The notes under the pieces: model-generated
What the model saw: the letters and a program-made list of their open reading frames with translations, nothing else
The model's database searches: none
Told to the model about the DNA's origin: nothing
Position numbers and translations under genes: made by a program
NCBI RefSeq assembly: GCF_009834185.1
Contig: NZ_CP047173.1
Span: 3,348,001-3,412,000 of the forward strand
Length of the DNA: 64,000 nucleotides
Source of the DNA: Rathayibacter sp. VKM Ac-2760
Lineage (GTDB): Bacteria > Actinomycetota > Actinomycetes > Actinomycetales > Microbacteriaceae
Direction: 5' to 3'
Part shown: piece by piece, positions 8,802-17,659 of the stretch
Position numbering within the stretch: position 1 is the stretch's first letter
How the letters are laid out: each line of letters opens with the position of its first letter

Positions 8802-9110
8802 TCAGCCGACGCTCGTGAAGATGTCGATGGAACCGGACTTCAGCGTGACGATCGCGCGCTTCGTGTCCTTGCGCTTGCCGGCTCCGAACTTCGTGCGGCG
8901 GGTCTTGCCCTGACGGTTCAGCGTGTTGATCGACGCGACCTGAACACCGAAGATCTTCTCGATCGCGAGCTTGATCTCGGTCTTGTTCGAGCGCGGGTCG
9001 ACGACGAAGGTGTACTTGCCCTCGTCGATCAGGCCGTAGGACTTCTCCGAGACCACCGGCGAGATGATGACGTCGCGGGGGTCCTTGTTGAACGCGGCGG
9101 ACTGGCTCAT
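8802..9110 (-). CDS. rplW: 50S ribosomal protein L23
   Basis: L23 is the main docking site for trigger factor and SRP at the tunnel exit. The 102-aa protein has DVIISPVVSEKSYGLIDEGK, FVVDPRSNKTEIKLAIEKIF and NTLNRQGKTRRTKFGAGKRK, all typical. It overlaps the rplD end by 4 bp. Confidence 0.98.
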   Translation of the reverse strand: MSQSAAFNKDPRDVIISPVVSEKSYGLIDEGKYTFVVDPRSNKTEIKLAIEKIFGVQVASINTLNRQGKTRRTKFGAGKRKDTKRAIVTLKSGSIDIFTSVG

Positions 9111-9763
9111 GCGTTCACCTCTTCCTTCTTGGCGCCGGACTTCGAGGCGATGAACGCGTCGAGTGCGGCCTTCGTGAAGACGATGTCGTCGGAGACGAGC
9201 ACGTCGTACGCGTTCAGCTGGTCGGACGGCAGGATGTGCACGAACGGCACGTTGCGCAGCGACAGCTCGGCGATGTAGTCGTCGCGCTCGAGGACCACGA
9301 GGACGTTGCGCGACACCGAGAGGGCGTCGAGCAGGACGAGGACGTCCTTCGTCTTCGGGGTGTCGCCGAGGGCGAGGGACTCGACCACGTGGATGCGAGC
9401 ACCGCGGGCGCGGTCCGAGAGAGCACCGAGCAGAGCGGCGGCGATCATCTTCTTGGGGGTGCGCTGCGCGTAGCTGCGGGGGGTCGGTCCGTGGACGACG
9501 CCACCACCGGTCATGTGCGGGGCGCGGATCGAGCCCTGACGAGCGCGACCGGTTCCCTTCTGCTTGAACGGCTTGCGGCCGGCTCCCGAGACCTCGCCAC
9601 GGTTCTTCGTGGAGTGGGTGCCCTGACGCGCCGCGGCGAGCTGCGCGACGACGACCTGGTGGATCAGGGGGATGTTGGTCTGGACGTCGAAGAGCTCGGC
9701 GGGGAGCTCGAAGGCGCCCGACTTGCTGCCCTGGACGTCGATGATGTCGACAGAGGTAGCCAT
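9107..9763 (-). CDS. rplD: 50S ribosomal protein L4
   Basis: L4 reaches the exit tunnel and in gammaproteobacteria autoregulates the S10 operon. The sequence has the extended tunnel loop (GRKPFKQKGTGRARQGSIRA), then HGPTPRSYAQRTPKKMIAAA and the C-terminal nucleotide-fold-like half. At 218 aa it is normal for Actinobacteria. Confidence 0.98.
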   Translation of the reverse strand: MATSVDIIDVQGSKSGAFELPAELFDVQTNIPLIHQVVVAQLAAARQGTHSTKNRGEVSGAGRKPFKQKGTGRARQGSIRAPHMTGGGVVHGPTPRSYAQRTPKKMIAAALLGALSDRARGARIHVVESLALGDTPKTKDVLVLLDALSVSRNVLVVLERDDYIAELSLRNVPFVHILPSDQLNAYDVLVSDDIVFTKAALDAFIASKSGAKKEEVNA

Positions 9764-9767
9764 GGAA

Positions 9768-10436
9768 CTACGCTCCCTTCACGGCGTTGCGAACGAACAC
9801 GAGGCGACCGCGCGCACCGGGGACGGCGCCCTTGACGAGCAGCAGTCCCTTCTCGGCGTCGACGGAGTGCACCTTGAGGTTGAGCACGGTGACGCGCTCG
9901 CCACCCATGCGGCCGGCCATCCGCATGCCCTTGAAGACACGGCTGGGGGTCGAGGAGGCGCCGATGGAGCCGGGCTTGCGGTGGTTGCGGTGCGAACCGT
10001 GCGAAGCCGAGACGCCCTTGAAGTTGTGGCGCTTCATGACACCGGCGAAGCCCTTGCCCTTGGAGGTGCCCACGACGTCGACCTTGGTGCCGGCCGCGAA
10101 GACCGAGTCCACGGTCAGCTCCTGGCCGGCCGAGTAGTCGGCGGCGTCGGAGGTGCGGACCTCGGTGAGGTGGCGGCGGGGGGTGACGCCCGCGGCGTCG
10201 AAGTGACCGGCGGCGGGCTTGTTCACCTTGCGCGGGTCGATCGCACCGGCGGCGAGCTGGACGGCGGTGTAGCCGTCCTTCTCCTCCGTGCGGACCTGGG
10301 TCACGACGTTGGGGCTGATCTCGATGACCGTGACGGGGACGAGCTTGTTGTTCTCGTCCCAGACCTGGGTCATGCCGAGCTTGGTGCCGAGGAGGCCCTT
10401 GCTGGTCTTCAGCGTGGGGGAAACAGTGACAGACAT
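9768..10436 (-). CDS. rplC: 50S ribosomal protein L3
   Basis: L3 starts 50S assembly and approaches the peptidyl-transferase centre. The N-terminal SKGLLGTKLGMTQVWDENN and central KGKGFAGVMKRHNFKGVSAS, SHGSHRNHRKPGSIGASSTP and MAGRMGGERVTVLNLKVHSV blocks identify it. It is 222 aa, 14 bp after rpsJ and 4 bp before rplD. Confidence 0.99.
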   Translation of the reverse strand: MSVTVSPTLKTSKGLLGTKLGMTQVWDENNKLVPVTVIEISPNVVTQVRTEEKDGYTAVQLAAGAIDPRKVNKPAAGHFDAAGVTPRRHLTEVRTSDAADYSAGQELTVDSVFAAGTKVDVVGTSKGKGFAGVMKRHNFKGVSASHGSHRNHRKPGSIGASSTPSRVFKGMRMAGRMGGERVTVLNLKVHSVDAEKGLLLVKGAVPGARGRLVFVRNAVKGA

Positions 10437-10450
10437 GGTGGCACTCCTCC

Positions 10451-10759
10451 TTAGAGCTTGATCTCGATGTTGACGTCGGCCGGGAGGTCGAGGCGCATCA
10501 GCGAGTCGACGGCCTTGGGCGTCGGGTCGATGATGTCGATGAGGCGCTTGTGAGTGCGCATCTCGAAGTGCTCGCGGCTGTCCTTGTACTTGTGGGGAGA
10601 ACGGATCACGCAGACCACGTTCTTCTCCGTCGGCAGCGGCACGGGGCCGACGACCGTTGCACCGGCACGGGTCACCGTGTCGACGATCTTGCGCGCCGAC
10701 GTGTCGATGACCTCGTGGTCGTACGACTTCAGTCGGATGCGGATCTTCTGTCCCGCCAT
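10451..10759 (-). CDS. rpsJ: 30S ribosomal protein S10
   Basis: S10 is a 30S head protein and the NusE transcription-antitermination factor. The 102-aa protein starts MAGQKIRIRLKSYDHEVIDT and contains GPVPLPTEKNVVCVIRSPHK and DSREHFEMRTHKRLIDIIDP. It is the first gene of the S10 operon, preceded by a long untranslated region. Confidence 0.99.
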   Translation of the reverse strand: MAGQKIRIRLKSYDHEVIDTSARKIVDTVTRAGATVVGPVPLPTEKNVVCVIRSPHKYKDSREHFEMRTHKRLIDIIDPTPKAVDSLMRLDLPADVNIEIKL

Positions 10760-11105
10760 GTGTGATCTCTCACTCTCTTGTTATTGCGTCGTACGCCACT
10801 CCCCCGGCCGGAGCCGGACTCGTGTCGCATAGGACGCGCTCGCGAAGGAACATCCGGAGAACCGGAGAAGTGCACCAGTGTTCTTCTGTCAAAAGCACCG
10901 CGCTCGAGGCGCTCTGAGAGTCGTGCAGAACGCACGACGCACGGAGAGCCCGTTGAGTTGTCGGTTGTTGTCGTTCTGCTACCCGCCGCCTCGACGTCGC
11001 ACCCGCGGGGCCGCCCTCTCGGGTCGAGCCGCTGCGGCGCCGTCTCGGCACTGCCTGGCAGTGTTCCAACCCCTCGCAGCACGCCGCTCGGGTGGAAATT
11101 TTGAA
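10760..11105 (-). promoter_or_regulatory. S10 operon leader and probable promoter region
   Basis: No gene is seen between rpsJ and the topoisomerase gene. On the reverse strand a perfect -35 box (TTGACA, complement of 10,887-10,892) lies 128 bp before the rpsJ start, but the expected -10 position (10,864-10,869) is a poor match. A 15-base palindrome, cactgcctggcagtg, lies at 11,049-11,063. The S10 promoter is probably here; its exact position is uncertain. Confidence 0.4.
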
Positions 11106-11195
11106 CTAGAAGAGTCTCTCACGGATCAGCGGTACCTGCAACCCGGGCGTGTCGCGCACTCGGGCTCCTCGCCGGGAGGTGCCGAGCCGCGGAAT

Positions 11196-11217
11196 CCCGG
11201 GCCTGCGCAGGCCCGGG
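11196..11217 (-). terminator. Palindromic terminator after topoisomerase IB gene
   Basis: A perfect 22-base palindrome (cccgggcctgc and its complement) begins 13 bp after the topoisomerase stop on the reverse strand. It probably isolates the S10 operon from upstream reading. Confidence 0.6.
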
Positions 11218-11230
11218 CGACGCGCCTCGC

Positions 11231-12214
11231 TCACTCGAAGAGCAGGGCCCGGAGCGTGGTCTCGGCCGACGCCGGCCGAGCCGGATCGATCGTCTCCCCG
11301 GCCCGGAAGTGATCGAGCAGACGCGGATCGACGTAGCTCGCGCGGGCCACCGTCGGCGTGTTCCCGAGCACCTCCGACGCGTCCTTCATGGCCTGGGAGA
11401 TCGCTCTGGTCCGCAGGCGCTGGGTGGGCTGCGGTCCCGTCTTCGCGAGGCTCAGCGCCGCGGCCACCGTGCCGTGCAGCGTGCGGAAGTCCTTCGCCGT
11501 GAAGTCGTCGCCGGCGCGCTCGCGCACGTAGTCGTTGATGTCGCCGGCCGAGACGGGCCGCCACTGCCGACCGTCCTTCCAGGCGAGGAGCCGCGCGTTC
11601 GGGCCGCGCCGCTTCAGCGCCCGGACCACGCGGGCGAGGTCGTGGTCGAGGATCTCGCTCGTCCAGGCCTGGTGGCTCTTGCCAGGGAAGGCGAGCGCCA
11701 CGCGGTCGCCGTGCGTCGTCGCGTGGGAGCAGAGCAGCGTGGTCAGGCCGATGCTGCCGTGCTCCTTCGCGTACTGCTCGCTGCCGACGCGGAGCGATCC
11801 GGTGTCGAGCATCCGGAAGCCGGTCGCCAGGGCGCGCTCGCGGGTCGCCCCGTCGTCGCGCAGCGCGACAGTGACGCGACGGCGTGCGGCGGGCAGCGCC
11901 TCGGCGAGCCGGAGAGCGCGGTCGAACTTGATCCGATCCTTCTGCTCGCGCCAGGTCGGGTGGTAGATGTACTGGCGGCGCCCGGCACCGTCGACGCCCG
12001 TGGCCTGGATGTGCCCGTTGGGGTACGGGGCGATCCAGACGTCCTGCCAGGCGGGCGGGATGCCGAGGTGGTCGAAGCGCTCGCGCAGCTCGGGGTCGGC
12101 GACCGTCGCACCCTTGGGATCGCGGTAGCTAAAGCCCGTGCCGGAGCGGACCCGGGTGTAGCCGCGCCCGCTCGAGTCGGTCCTGCGGAGTCGTTGCGTG
12201 AGCGGATCAACCAT
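11231..12214 (-). CDS. DNA topoisomerase IB (poxvirus-type)
   Basis: Type IB topoisomerases relax supercoils by nicking one strand through a 3'-phosphotyrosine. The 327-aa protein has the bacterial IB pattern: N-terminal PPAWQDVWIAPYPNGHIQA, then RRQYIYHPTWREQKDRIKFD, the catalytic-core stretch RVGSEQYAKEHGSIGLTTL, and near the C-terminus ARASYVDPRLLDHF, whose Tyr (about residue 294) is the expected nucleophile. A TATCGT box at 12,222-12,227 lies 7 nt before the ATG, suggesting a leaderless mRNA. Bacterial IB enzymes are sporadic and often read as accessory, although composition here matches the neighbours. Confidence 0.9.
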   Translation of the reverse strand: MVDPLTQRLRRTDSSGRGYTRVRSGTGFSYRDPKGATVADPELRERFDHLGIPPAWQDVWIAPYPNGHIQATGVDGAGRRQYIYHPTWREQKDRIKFDRALRLAEALPAARRRVTVALRDDGATRERALATGFRMLDTGSLRVGSEQYAKEHGSIGLTTLLCSHATTHGDRVALAFPGKSHQAWTSEILDHDLARVVRALKRRGPNARLLAWKDGRQWRPVSAGDINDYVRERAGDDFTAKDFRTLHGTVAAALSLAKTGPQPTQRLRTRAISQAMKDASEVLGNTPTVARASYVDPRLLDHFRAGETIDPARPASAETTLRALLFE

Positions 12215-12221
12215 CGACCCG

Positions 12222-12227
12222 ACGATA
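12222..12227 (-). promoter_or_regulatory. Candidate leaderless -10 box of topoisomerase IB
   Basis: TATCGT on the reverse strand, 7 nt before the ATG, places the expected transcription start at or next to the start codon. There is no Shine-Dalgarno sequence. This fits the actinobacterial leaderless pattern (TANNNT). Confidence 0.45.
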
Positions 12228-12280
12228 GGGCGGGGGCGCCGGCACCGGCAGCGGGTTGACGGACGCCCCCCGGCCCTGCG

Positions 12281-12493
12281 CTACTCGTTGCCGAGGCGCT
12301 TGTCGGCCTGCCGCTTGAGGTCCTCGATGCGGTCGTCGTACTTCCCCTTGGTGAGGCGGCTGGCGATGTCGCCGGTCTTCTCGAGCACCTGGTCGGAGAC
12401 GCCCTCCGCCTTCTCGCTGCGCAGGGTGTCCTGCACCTTCTTGCTGTTGAGCAGCTCGCTCGCCTGGCGTCCGAGCTTTCCGAGATCCACCAT
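12281..12493 (-). CDS. Small MT0933/Rv0909-like antitoxin-family protein
   Basis: A 70-aa charged helical protein: MVDLGKLGRQASELLNSKKV, then DQVLEKTGDIASRLTKGKYD and IEDLKRQADKRLGNE. The repeated amphipathic pattern and the KY(D)D(R)I motif resemble the MT0933-like antitoxin family. The start is fixed by a strong Shine-Dalgarno (aaggagg) five bases upstream of ATG 12,493. No toxin gene is adjacent, so an antitoxin role is doubtful; a small stress or DNA-associated protein is equally possible. Confidence 0.7.
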   Translation of the reverse strand: MVDLGKLGRQASELLNSKKVQDTLRSEKAEGVSDQVLEKTGDIASRLTKGKYDDRIEDLKRQADKRLGNE

Positions 12494-12584
12494 GGTTCCT
12501 CCTTGATCGGTGCGGGCGGAGGGCCGCGCGAGCCTCAGTGTGGCGACACGGCCTGGACGAACGGTGCGGGACGCGCCGGAGCGA

Positions 12585-13349
12585 TCAGAGTGCGAGGACG
12601 CGGGCCGCGGCGTCGGCGAGGGCCCGGCCGTAGGAGGGACCATGACCGGCGGCGTGCACCGCGAGCGGGTGCAGCTGGTGCAGCGGAAGGCGATCGGCCG
12701 CCCCCGCGCGCAGCGGGTGGACCTCCTCGTAGCCGGCGAGGACGTCGTCGAGGTGGGGCAGCCCGAAGAGCGCGAGCATGGCCAGGTCGGTCTCGCGGTG
12801 CCCGCCGTGCGCGGCCGGGTCGATCAGGACCGCTCCCCCGTCCGACCAGAGCACGTTGCCGTTCCACAGGTCGCCGTGCAGGCGGGAGGGCACGTCGTCG
12901 TCGTCGAAGGCCCCGGACCGGACGCGGTCGACGGCGCTCTCGACGGTGCGGGCGTCGGCCGAGGACAGGTTCCCCGCCTCGACGGCCGGACGGAGGAAGG
13001 GCCGGACGCGCTGCTCCGCGTAGAAGCGGCCCCAGGAGGCCTCCGGAGTGCACGGCATCGCGCGGCGTCCGATGAAGGCGGGGCCGGACCAGTCGGCCGG
13101 CGGCGCTCCGAACGCCGCGGCTCCCGCGTCGTGCGTGCACGCGAGCGCGCTCCCGAATCGGCGGGCGGCCTCTCTCGTGGGGCGGGCGGAGCGGATCTCC
13201 TCCAGCTCGATCCGGCCGGGCCCGACCCGCAGCACCTCGACGCAGCGGACTCCCCCGGCCTCCTCGGCGTCGCCCAGCCAGCGCAGGCCGGCCGCCTCCC
13301 ACTCGAAGAACTGCGCGGGGGCAGAGGGGTTGGTCTTGACGAAGGGCAT
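12585..13349 (-). CDS. Fructosamine kinase / aminoglycoside-phosphotransferase-fold protein
   Basis: Ketosamine-3-kinases phosphorylate sugar adducts on amines so that they fall off (deglycation). The 254-aa protein shows the kinase catalytic loop HGDLWNGN (residues 158-165) and the metal-binding Asp in LIDPAAHGGHRETDLAMLAL (177). The start FVKTNPSAPAQFFEWEAAGL matches the family's lysine/glutamate-containing N-lobe. ATG 13,349 is chosen over a longer frame because TAGCGT lies 7 nt upstream (leaderless) and the homologous region begins there. The substrate is not known. Confidence 0.88.
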   Translation of the reverse strand: MPFVKTNPSAPAQFFEWEAAGLRWLGDAEEAGGVRCVEVLRVGPGRIELEEIRSARPTREAARRFGSALACTHDAGAAAFGAPPADWSGPAFIGRRAMPCTPEASWGRFYAEQRVRPFLRPAVEAGNLSSADARTVESAVDRVRSGAFDDDDVPSRLHGDLWNGNVLWSDGGAVLIDPAAHGGHRETDLAMLALFGLPHLDDVLAGYEEVHPLRAGAADRLPLHQLHPLAVHAAGHGPSYGRALADAAARVLAL

Positions 13350-13356
13350 GGTCGCC

Positions 13357-13362
13357 ACGCTA
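13357..13362 (-). promoter_or_regulatory. Candidate leaderless -10 box of the fructosamine-kinase gene
   Basis: TAGCGT on the reverse strand, exactly 7 nt before ATG 13,349. No Shine-Dalgarno is present, and the spacing would start the transcript at the start codon. Confidence 0.45.
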
Positions 13363-13408
13363 GCCAGCCGGGCGCCGCAGCGGGCTGGGAGCGGCACTCC
13401 GGGAACGA

Positions 13409-13446
13409 CGAGAGGGGCCGCCCGCCGAAGCGGACGACCCCTCTCG
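13409..13446 (-). terminator. tuf terminator with UUCG-type loop
   Basis: Downstream of the tuf stop the reverse strand folds into a hairpin with outer stem CGAGAGGGG / CCCCTCTCG and inner stem closing a UUCG tetraloop. It begins 19 bp after the stop codon and is a convincing intrinsic terminator of the str operon. Confidence 0.8.
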
Positions 13447-13464
13447 GGAGATCAGTAGGAGAAC

Positions 13465-14658
13465 CTACTTGACGATCTTGGTGACCGTTCCGGCACCCAC
13501 GGTGCGGCCACCCTCACGGATGGCGAAGCCGAGGCCCTCCTCCATGGCGATCGGCTGGATCAGCGCGACCGTCATGTCGGTGGTGTCGCCGGGCATGACC
13601 ATCTCGGTGCCCTCGGGCAGCGTGATGACGCCGGTGACGTCGGTGGTGCGGAAGTAGAACTGCGGGCGGTAGTTCCCGTAGAACGGGTTGTGACGCCCAC
13701 CCTCGTCCTTGGACAGGATGTACGCGGTGCCCTCGAAGTCCGTGTGCGGCGTGACCGAACCCGGCTTGACGACGACCTGGCCGCGCTCGACGTCCTCGCG
13801 CTTGGTGCCGCGGAGGAGCAGACCGCAGTTCTCGCCGGCCCAGGCCTCGTCGAGCTGCTTGTGGAACATCTCGATGCCGGTGACCGTGGTCTTCTGCGTC
13901 GGGCGGATGCCGACGATCTCGACCTCGGAGTTCAGCGAGAGGGTGCCGCGCTCGGCGCGACCGGTGACGACGGTTCCACGACCGGTGATCGTGAAGACGT
14001 CCTCGATCGGCATGAGGAACGGCTTGTCCTTGTCGCGGACCGGGTCCGGGACGGAGGAGTCGACGGCGTCCATGAGGTCGAGGATGGACTGGGTCCACGC
14101 CTCGTCGCCCTCGAGGGCCTTGAGGCCGGAGACGCGGACCACGGGGGCGTCGTCGCCGGGGAAGCCCTGCGAGGACAGCAGCTCGCGGACCTCGAGCTCG
14201 ACGAGCTCGAGGATCTCCTCGTCGTCCACCATGTCGGCCTTGTTCAGGGCGACGAGGAGGTACGGCACGCCGACCTGCTTGGCGAGGAGGACGTGCTCAC
14301 GGGTCTGAGCCATCGGGCCGTCGGTGGCGGCGACCACGAGGATCGCGCCGTCCATCTGCGCCGCGCCGGTGATCATGTTCTTGATGTAGTCGGCGTGACC
14401 GGGGGCGTCGACGTGCGCGTAGTGGCGCTTCGGCGTCTCGTACTCGACGTGCGAGATGTTGATCGTGATGCCGCGCTGGCGCTCCTCGGGAGCGGAGTCG
14501 ATCGACGCGAAGTCACGCTGGACGTTGGTCGCGGACGGGTACTTGTCCGCCAGAACCTTCGAGATCGCCGCGGTGAGCGTGGTCTTTCCGTGGTCGACGT
14601 GACCGATGGTTCCGATGTTGACGTGCGGCTTGGTCCGCTCGAACTTGGCCTTAGCCAC
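13465..14658 (-). CDS. tuf: Translation elongation factor Tu
   Basis: EF-Tu delivers aminoacyl-tRNA to the ribosome. The 397-aa protein has G1 GHVDHGKT (residues 19-26), the switch region with RGITIN, DAPGHADY (G3), NKADM (G4) and the C-terminal barrel ending REGGRTVGAGTVTKIVK. It is a full-length, canonical copy at the end of the str operon. A terminator-like hairpin separates it from fusA, so it probably also has its own promoter. Confidence 0.99.
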   Translation of the reverse strand: MAKAKFERTKPHVNIGTIGHVDHGKTTLTAAISKVLADKYPSATNVQRDFASIDSAPEERQRGITINISHVEYETPKRHYAHVDAPGHADYIKNMITGAAQMDGAILVVAATDGPMAQTREHVLLAKQVGVPYLLVALNKADMVDDEEILELVELEVRELLSSQGFPGDDAPVVRVSGLKALEGDEAWTQSILDLMDAVDSSVPDPVRDKDKPFLMPIEDVFTITGRGTVVTGRAERGTLSLNSEVEIVGIRPTQKTTVTGIEMFHKQLDEAWAGENCGLLLRGTKREDVERGQVVVKPGSVTPHTDFEGTAYILSKDEGGRHNPFYGNYRPQFYFRTTDVTGVITLPEGTEMVMPGDTTDMTVALIQPIAMEEGLGFAIREGGRTVGAGTVTKIVK

Positions 14659-14882
14659 TGTGGGTCCTCCTCAGGACTTAGGTGCAAGCATCCGCATCCG
14701 ACGCCGCTTGGGGCGGCACGAGGACAGGAGGACTTGCGGGGGTTTTGTGTACATATGTTACCGGCAGTGGTCGCGCGGGCCATCCGATGAGGATCCGAGG
14801 CGCGCAGAACGCGGCAGCAAACCCGCACGACACTACCAGGCCCGCCGCGGTTCCGCAGAACCGCGGCGGGGTGGGGACGGTG
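14659..14882 (-). promoter_or_regulatory. fusA-tuf intergenic region: possible tuf promoter
   Basis: This 224-bp gap carries the hairpin at 14,841-14,870 on the fusA side and, nearer tuf, an AT-rich patch (gtaacatatgtac on the reverse strand) containing TAACAT, a TANNNT -10 candidate at 14,755-14,760. The -35 region is weak. A separate tuf promoter is plausible and common in bacteria, but this placement is tentative. Confidence 0.35.
14841..14870 (-). terminator. Hairpin after fusA
   Basis: A perfect 13-bp stem (cccgccgcggttc and complement) with a four-base loop starts 13 bp after the fusA stop. It may terminate or process part of the rpsL-rpsG-fusA transcripts before tuf. Confidence 0.65.
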
Positions 14883-16997
14883 CTACTCGCCCTTGTTCTT
14901 CTGGACGATCTCCTCGGCCACGGCCTTGGGGACCTCGGCGTAGGTCTCGAACGTCATCGAGTAGACCGCGCGGCCCGAGGTCTTCGAGCGCAGGTCGCCG
15001 ATGTAGCCGAACATCTCGGACAGCGGGACGTTGGCCTTGATGACCTTGACGCCCGCGGCGTCCTCCATCGACTGGATCATCCCGCGACGCGAGTTGAGGT
15101 CGCCGATGACGTCGCCCATGTACTCCTCGGGCGTGCGGACCTCGACGGCCATCAGCGGCTCGAGGAGGACCGGCTGCGCCTTGCGCGAGGCCTCCTTGAA
15201 CGCGATGGAGCCGGCGATCTTGAACGCCATCTCCGAGGAGTCGACGTCGTGCGCCGCGCCGTCGGTCAGGGTCGCTTTGATGCCCACCATCGGGTAGCCG
15301 GCGAGGACGCCGACCAGCATGGCGTCGCGGATGCCCGCGTCGACCGAGGGGATGTACTCGCGGGGGACGCGACCACCGGTGACGCCGTTGACGAACTCGT
15401 AGGTCTTGTCCGCCTCGACCTCCATCGGCTCGATGGAGATCTGGACCTTCGCGAACTGACCCGAGCCACCGGTCTGCTTCTTGTGGGTGTAGTCGTACTT
15501 CTCGACCGTGCGGCGGATCGTCTCGCGGTAGGCCACCTGCGGCTTGCCGACGTTGGCCTCGACGTTGAACTCGCGCTTCATGCGGTCCACCAGGATGTCG
15601 AGGTGCAGCTCGCCCATTCCCTTGATGACCGTCTGACCGGTCTCCTGGTTCTGCTCGGTGCGGAAGGTGGGGTCCTCCTCCGCGAGCTTCTGGATCGCGG
15701 TGCCGAGCTTCTCCTGGTCGGCCTTCGTCTTCGGCTCGATGGCGACCTCGATGACGGGCTCCGGGAAGGTCATCGACTCGAGCACGACCTGCGCGGACGG
15801 GTCGCTCAGGGTGTCACCGGTGGTGGTGTCCTTGAGGCCGATGACGGCGTAGATGTGGCCGGCGGTGACCGAGTCGACCGGGTTCTCCTTGTTGGAGTGC
15901 ATCTGGAAGATCTTGCCGATGCGCTCCTTCTTGCCCTTGGTCGAGTTGACGACCTGGGCGCCGGAGTCGAGCTTGCCCGAGTAGACGCGGACGTAGGTCA
16001 GGCGACCGAAGAACGGGTGCACCGCGACCTTGAACGCGAGCGCCGAGAAGGGCTCGGTCGAGTCCGCGTGGCGCATGATGACCTTCTCCTCGTCGCGGAC
16101 GTCGTGCGCCTCGATGGCGGGGACGTCGAGCGGGGAGGGGAGGTAGTCGACGACCGCGTCGAGCATCGGCTGGACGCCGCGGTTCTTGAACGCGGAGCCG
16201 CAGAGCACGGGGTAGATGTCCGAGTTGACGGTCAGCTTGCGGATGGCGCCCTTGATCTCGGCGACCGTGAGCTCCTCACCGCCGAAGTACTTCTCGAGCA
16301 GCTCGTCGGAGGTCTCCGCGACGGTCTCGAGCAGCTTCTCGCGGTACTCGGCGGCCTTGTCGGCCAGGTCCGCGGGGATCTCCTCGATCTCGTACTTCGC
16401 GCCCAGCGCGACGTCACCCTTCGAGTCGCCGCGCCAGGTGAGCGCGCGCATCTCGACGAGGTCGACGACGCCCTCGAAGCTGGACTCCGCGCCGATGGGC
16501 AGCTGGATGACCAGCGGCTTGGCGCCGAGGCGGTTGATGATCGTGTCGACCGTGAAGTAGAAGTCGGCGCCGAGCTTGTCCATCTTGTTGACGAAGCAGA
16601 TGCGCGGGACGTCGTACTTGTCGGCCTGACGCCAGACGGTCTCGGACTGGGGCTCGACGCCCTCCTTGCCGTCGAAGACGGCGACGGCGCCGTCGAGGAC
16701 GCGCAGCGAGCGCTCGACCTCGACCGTGAAGTCGACGTGCCCGGGGGTGTCGATGATGTTGATCTGGTTCTTGTTCCAGAAGCACGTGGTCGCGGCCGAC
16801 GTGATCGTGATGCCGCGCTCCTGCTCCTGCGCCATCCAGTCCATCGTGGCGGCGCCGTCGTGGACCTCACCGATCTTGTGCGTGATACCCGTGTAGAACA
16901 GGATGCGCTCGGTGGTGGTGGTCTTGCCGGCATCGATGTGGGCCATGATGCCGATGTTGCGGACCTTGTTCAGGTCGGTGAGCACATCTTGTGCCAC
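14883..16997 (-). CDS. fusA: Translation elongation factor G
   Basis: EF-G drives ribosomal translocation. The 704-aa protein has the G1 motif AHIDAGKT (19-26), DTPGHVDFTVEVERSLRVLD (G3), FVNKMDKLGADF (G4) and the domain IV/V segments EVRTPEEYMGDVIGDLNSRR and FGYIGDLRSKTSGRAVYSM. It is full length. It lies between rpsG (191 bp) and tuf in normal str-operon order. Confidence 0.99.
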   Translation of the reverse strand: MAQDVLTDLNKVRNIGIMAHIDAGKTTTTERILFYTGITHKIGEVHDGAATMDWMAQEQERGITITSAATTCFWNKNQINIIDTPGHVDFTVEVERSLRVLDGAVAVFDGKEGVEPQSETVWRQADKYDVPRICFVNKMDKLGADFYFTVDTIINRLGAKPLVIQLPIGAESSFEGVVDLVEMRALTWRGDSKGDVALGAKYEIEEIPADLADKAAEYREKLLETVAETSDELLEKYFGGEELTVAEIKGAIRKLTVNSDIYPVLCGSAFKNRGVQPMLDAVVDYLPSPLDVPAIEAHDVRDEEKVIMRHADSTEPFSALAFKVAVHPFFGRLTYVRVYSGKLDSGAQVVNSTKGKKERIGKIFQMHSNKENPVDSVTAGHIYAVIGLKDTTTGDTLSDPSAQVVLESMTFPEPVIEVAIEPKTKADQEKLGTAIQKLAEEDPTFRTEQNQETGQTVIKGMGELHLDILVDRMKREFNVEANVGKPQVAYRETIRRTVEKYDYTHKKQTGGSGQFAKVQISIEPMEVEADKTYEFVNGVTGGRVPREYIPSVDAGIRDAMLVGVLAGYPMVGIKATLTDGAAHDVDSSEMAFKIAGSIAFKEASRKAQPVLLEPLMAVEVRTPEEYMGDVIGDLNSRRGMIQSMEDAAGVKVIKANVPLSEMFGYIGDLRSKTSGRAVYSMTFETYAEVPKAVAEEIVQKNKGE

Positions 16998-17188
16998 GGA
17001 GTTCCTCCGATAGGTGATGGAGCCAGCGCAACGGGTTCATGGCCGATCGGCTGGGGTTCTGGTGGTGGCGGTCGCCCGTCCACGCCGGATCCGAGGATCC
17101 GCCGCCGGGTCCGGGCCCGCAGCGCACGCTCGAGGGCGCGCGCCGCGGGACCGGGGGTCGCGCTCGCCGAGGGCGGGCGCGGGGTGCG

Positions 17189-17659
17189 CTACCAGCGGTA
17201 GTGCGCGAAGGCCTTGTTCGACTCGGCCATCTTGTGGGTGTCCTCGCGACGCTTGACAGCGGCGCCCAGACCGTTCGACGCGTCGAGGATCTCGTTCATG
17301 AGACGCTCGGTCATCGTCTTCTCGCGACGGGCCTTCGCGTAGCTGGTGAGCCAGCGGAGCGCGAGGGTGTTGGCGCGGTGGGGCTTGACCTCGACCGGGA
17401 CCTGGTAGGTCGAGCCGCCGACGCGGCGGCTGCGGACCTCGAGGGTCGGACGGACGTTGTCGAGCGCCTTCTTGAGCGTGACGACGGCGTCCTGACCGTT
17501 CTTGGTCGAGACCCCCTCGAGAGCGCCGTAGACGATGCGCTCGGCGAGGCCCTTCTTGCCGTCCAGGAGGATCTTGTTCACGAGCTGGCTGACGACCGGT
17601 GCGCCGTAGACGGGGTCTGCGACGACGGGGCGCTTAGGAGCGGGTCCCTTACGAGGCAT
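17189..17659 (-). CDS. rpsG: 30S ribosomal protein S7
   Basis: S7 organises the 16S 3' major domain. The 156-aa protein begins MPRKGPAPKRPVVADPVYG and contains NKILLDGKKGLAERIVYGAL and RRVGGSTYQVPVEVKPHRAN, with the usual end KAFAHYRW. Its ATG overlaps the rpsL stop by one base. Confidence 0.99.
   Translation of the reverse strand: MPRKGPAPKRPVVADPVYGAPVVSQLVNKILLDGKKGLAERIVYGALEGVSTKNGQDAVVTLKKALDNVRPTLEVRSRRVGGSTYQVPVEVKPHRANTLALRWLTSYAKARREKTMTERLMNEILDASNGLGAAVKRREDTHKMAESNKAFAHYRW

Noticed and set aside
11309..12259. A 316-aa forward frame opposite topoisomerase IB
   Set aside because: Antisense shadow without domains; the topoisomerase frame has clear catalytic motifs.
12281..12493. 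Complete toxin-antitoxin module
   Set aside because: Only the antitoxin-like protein is present; no toxin gene is adjacent.
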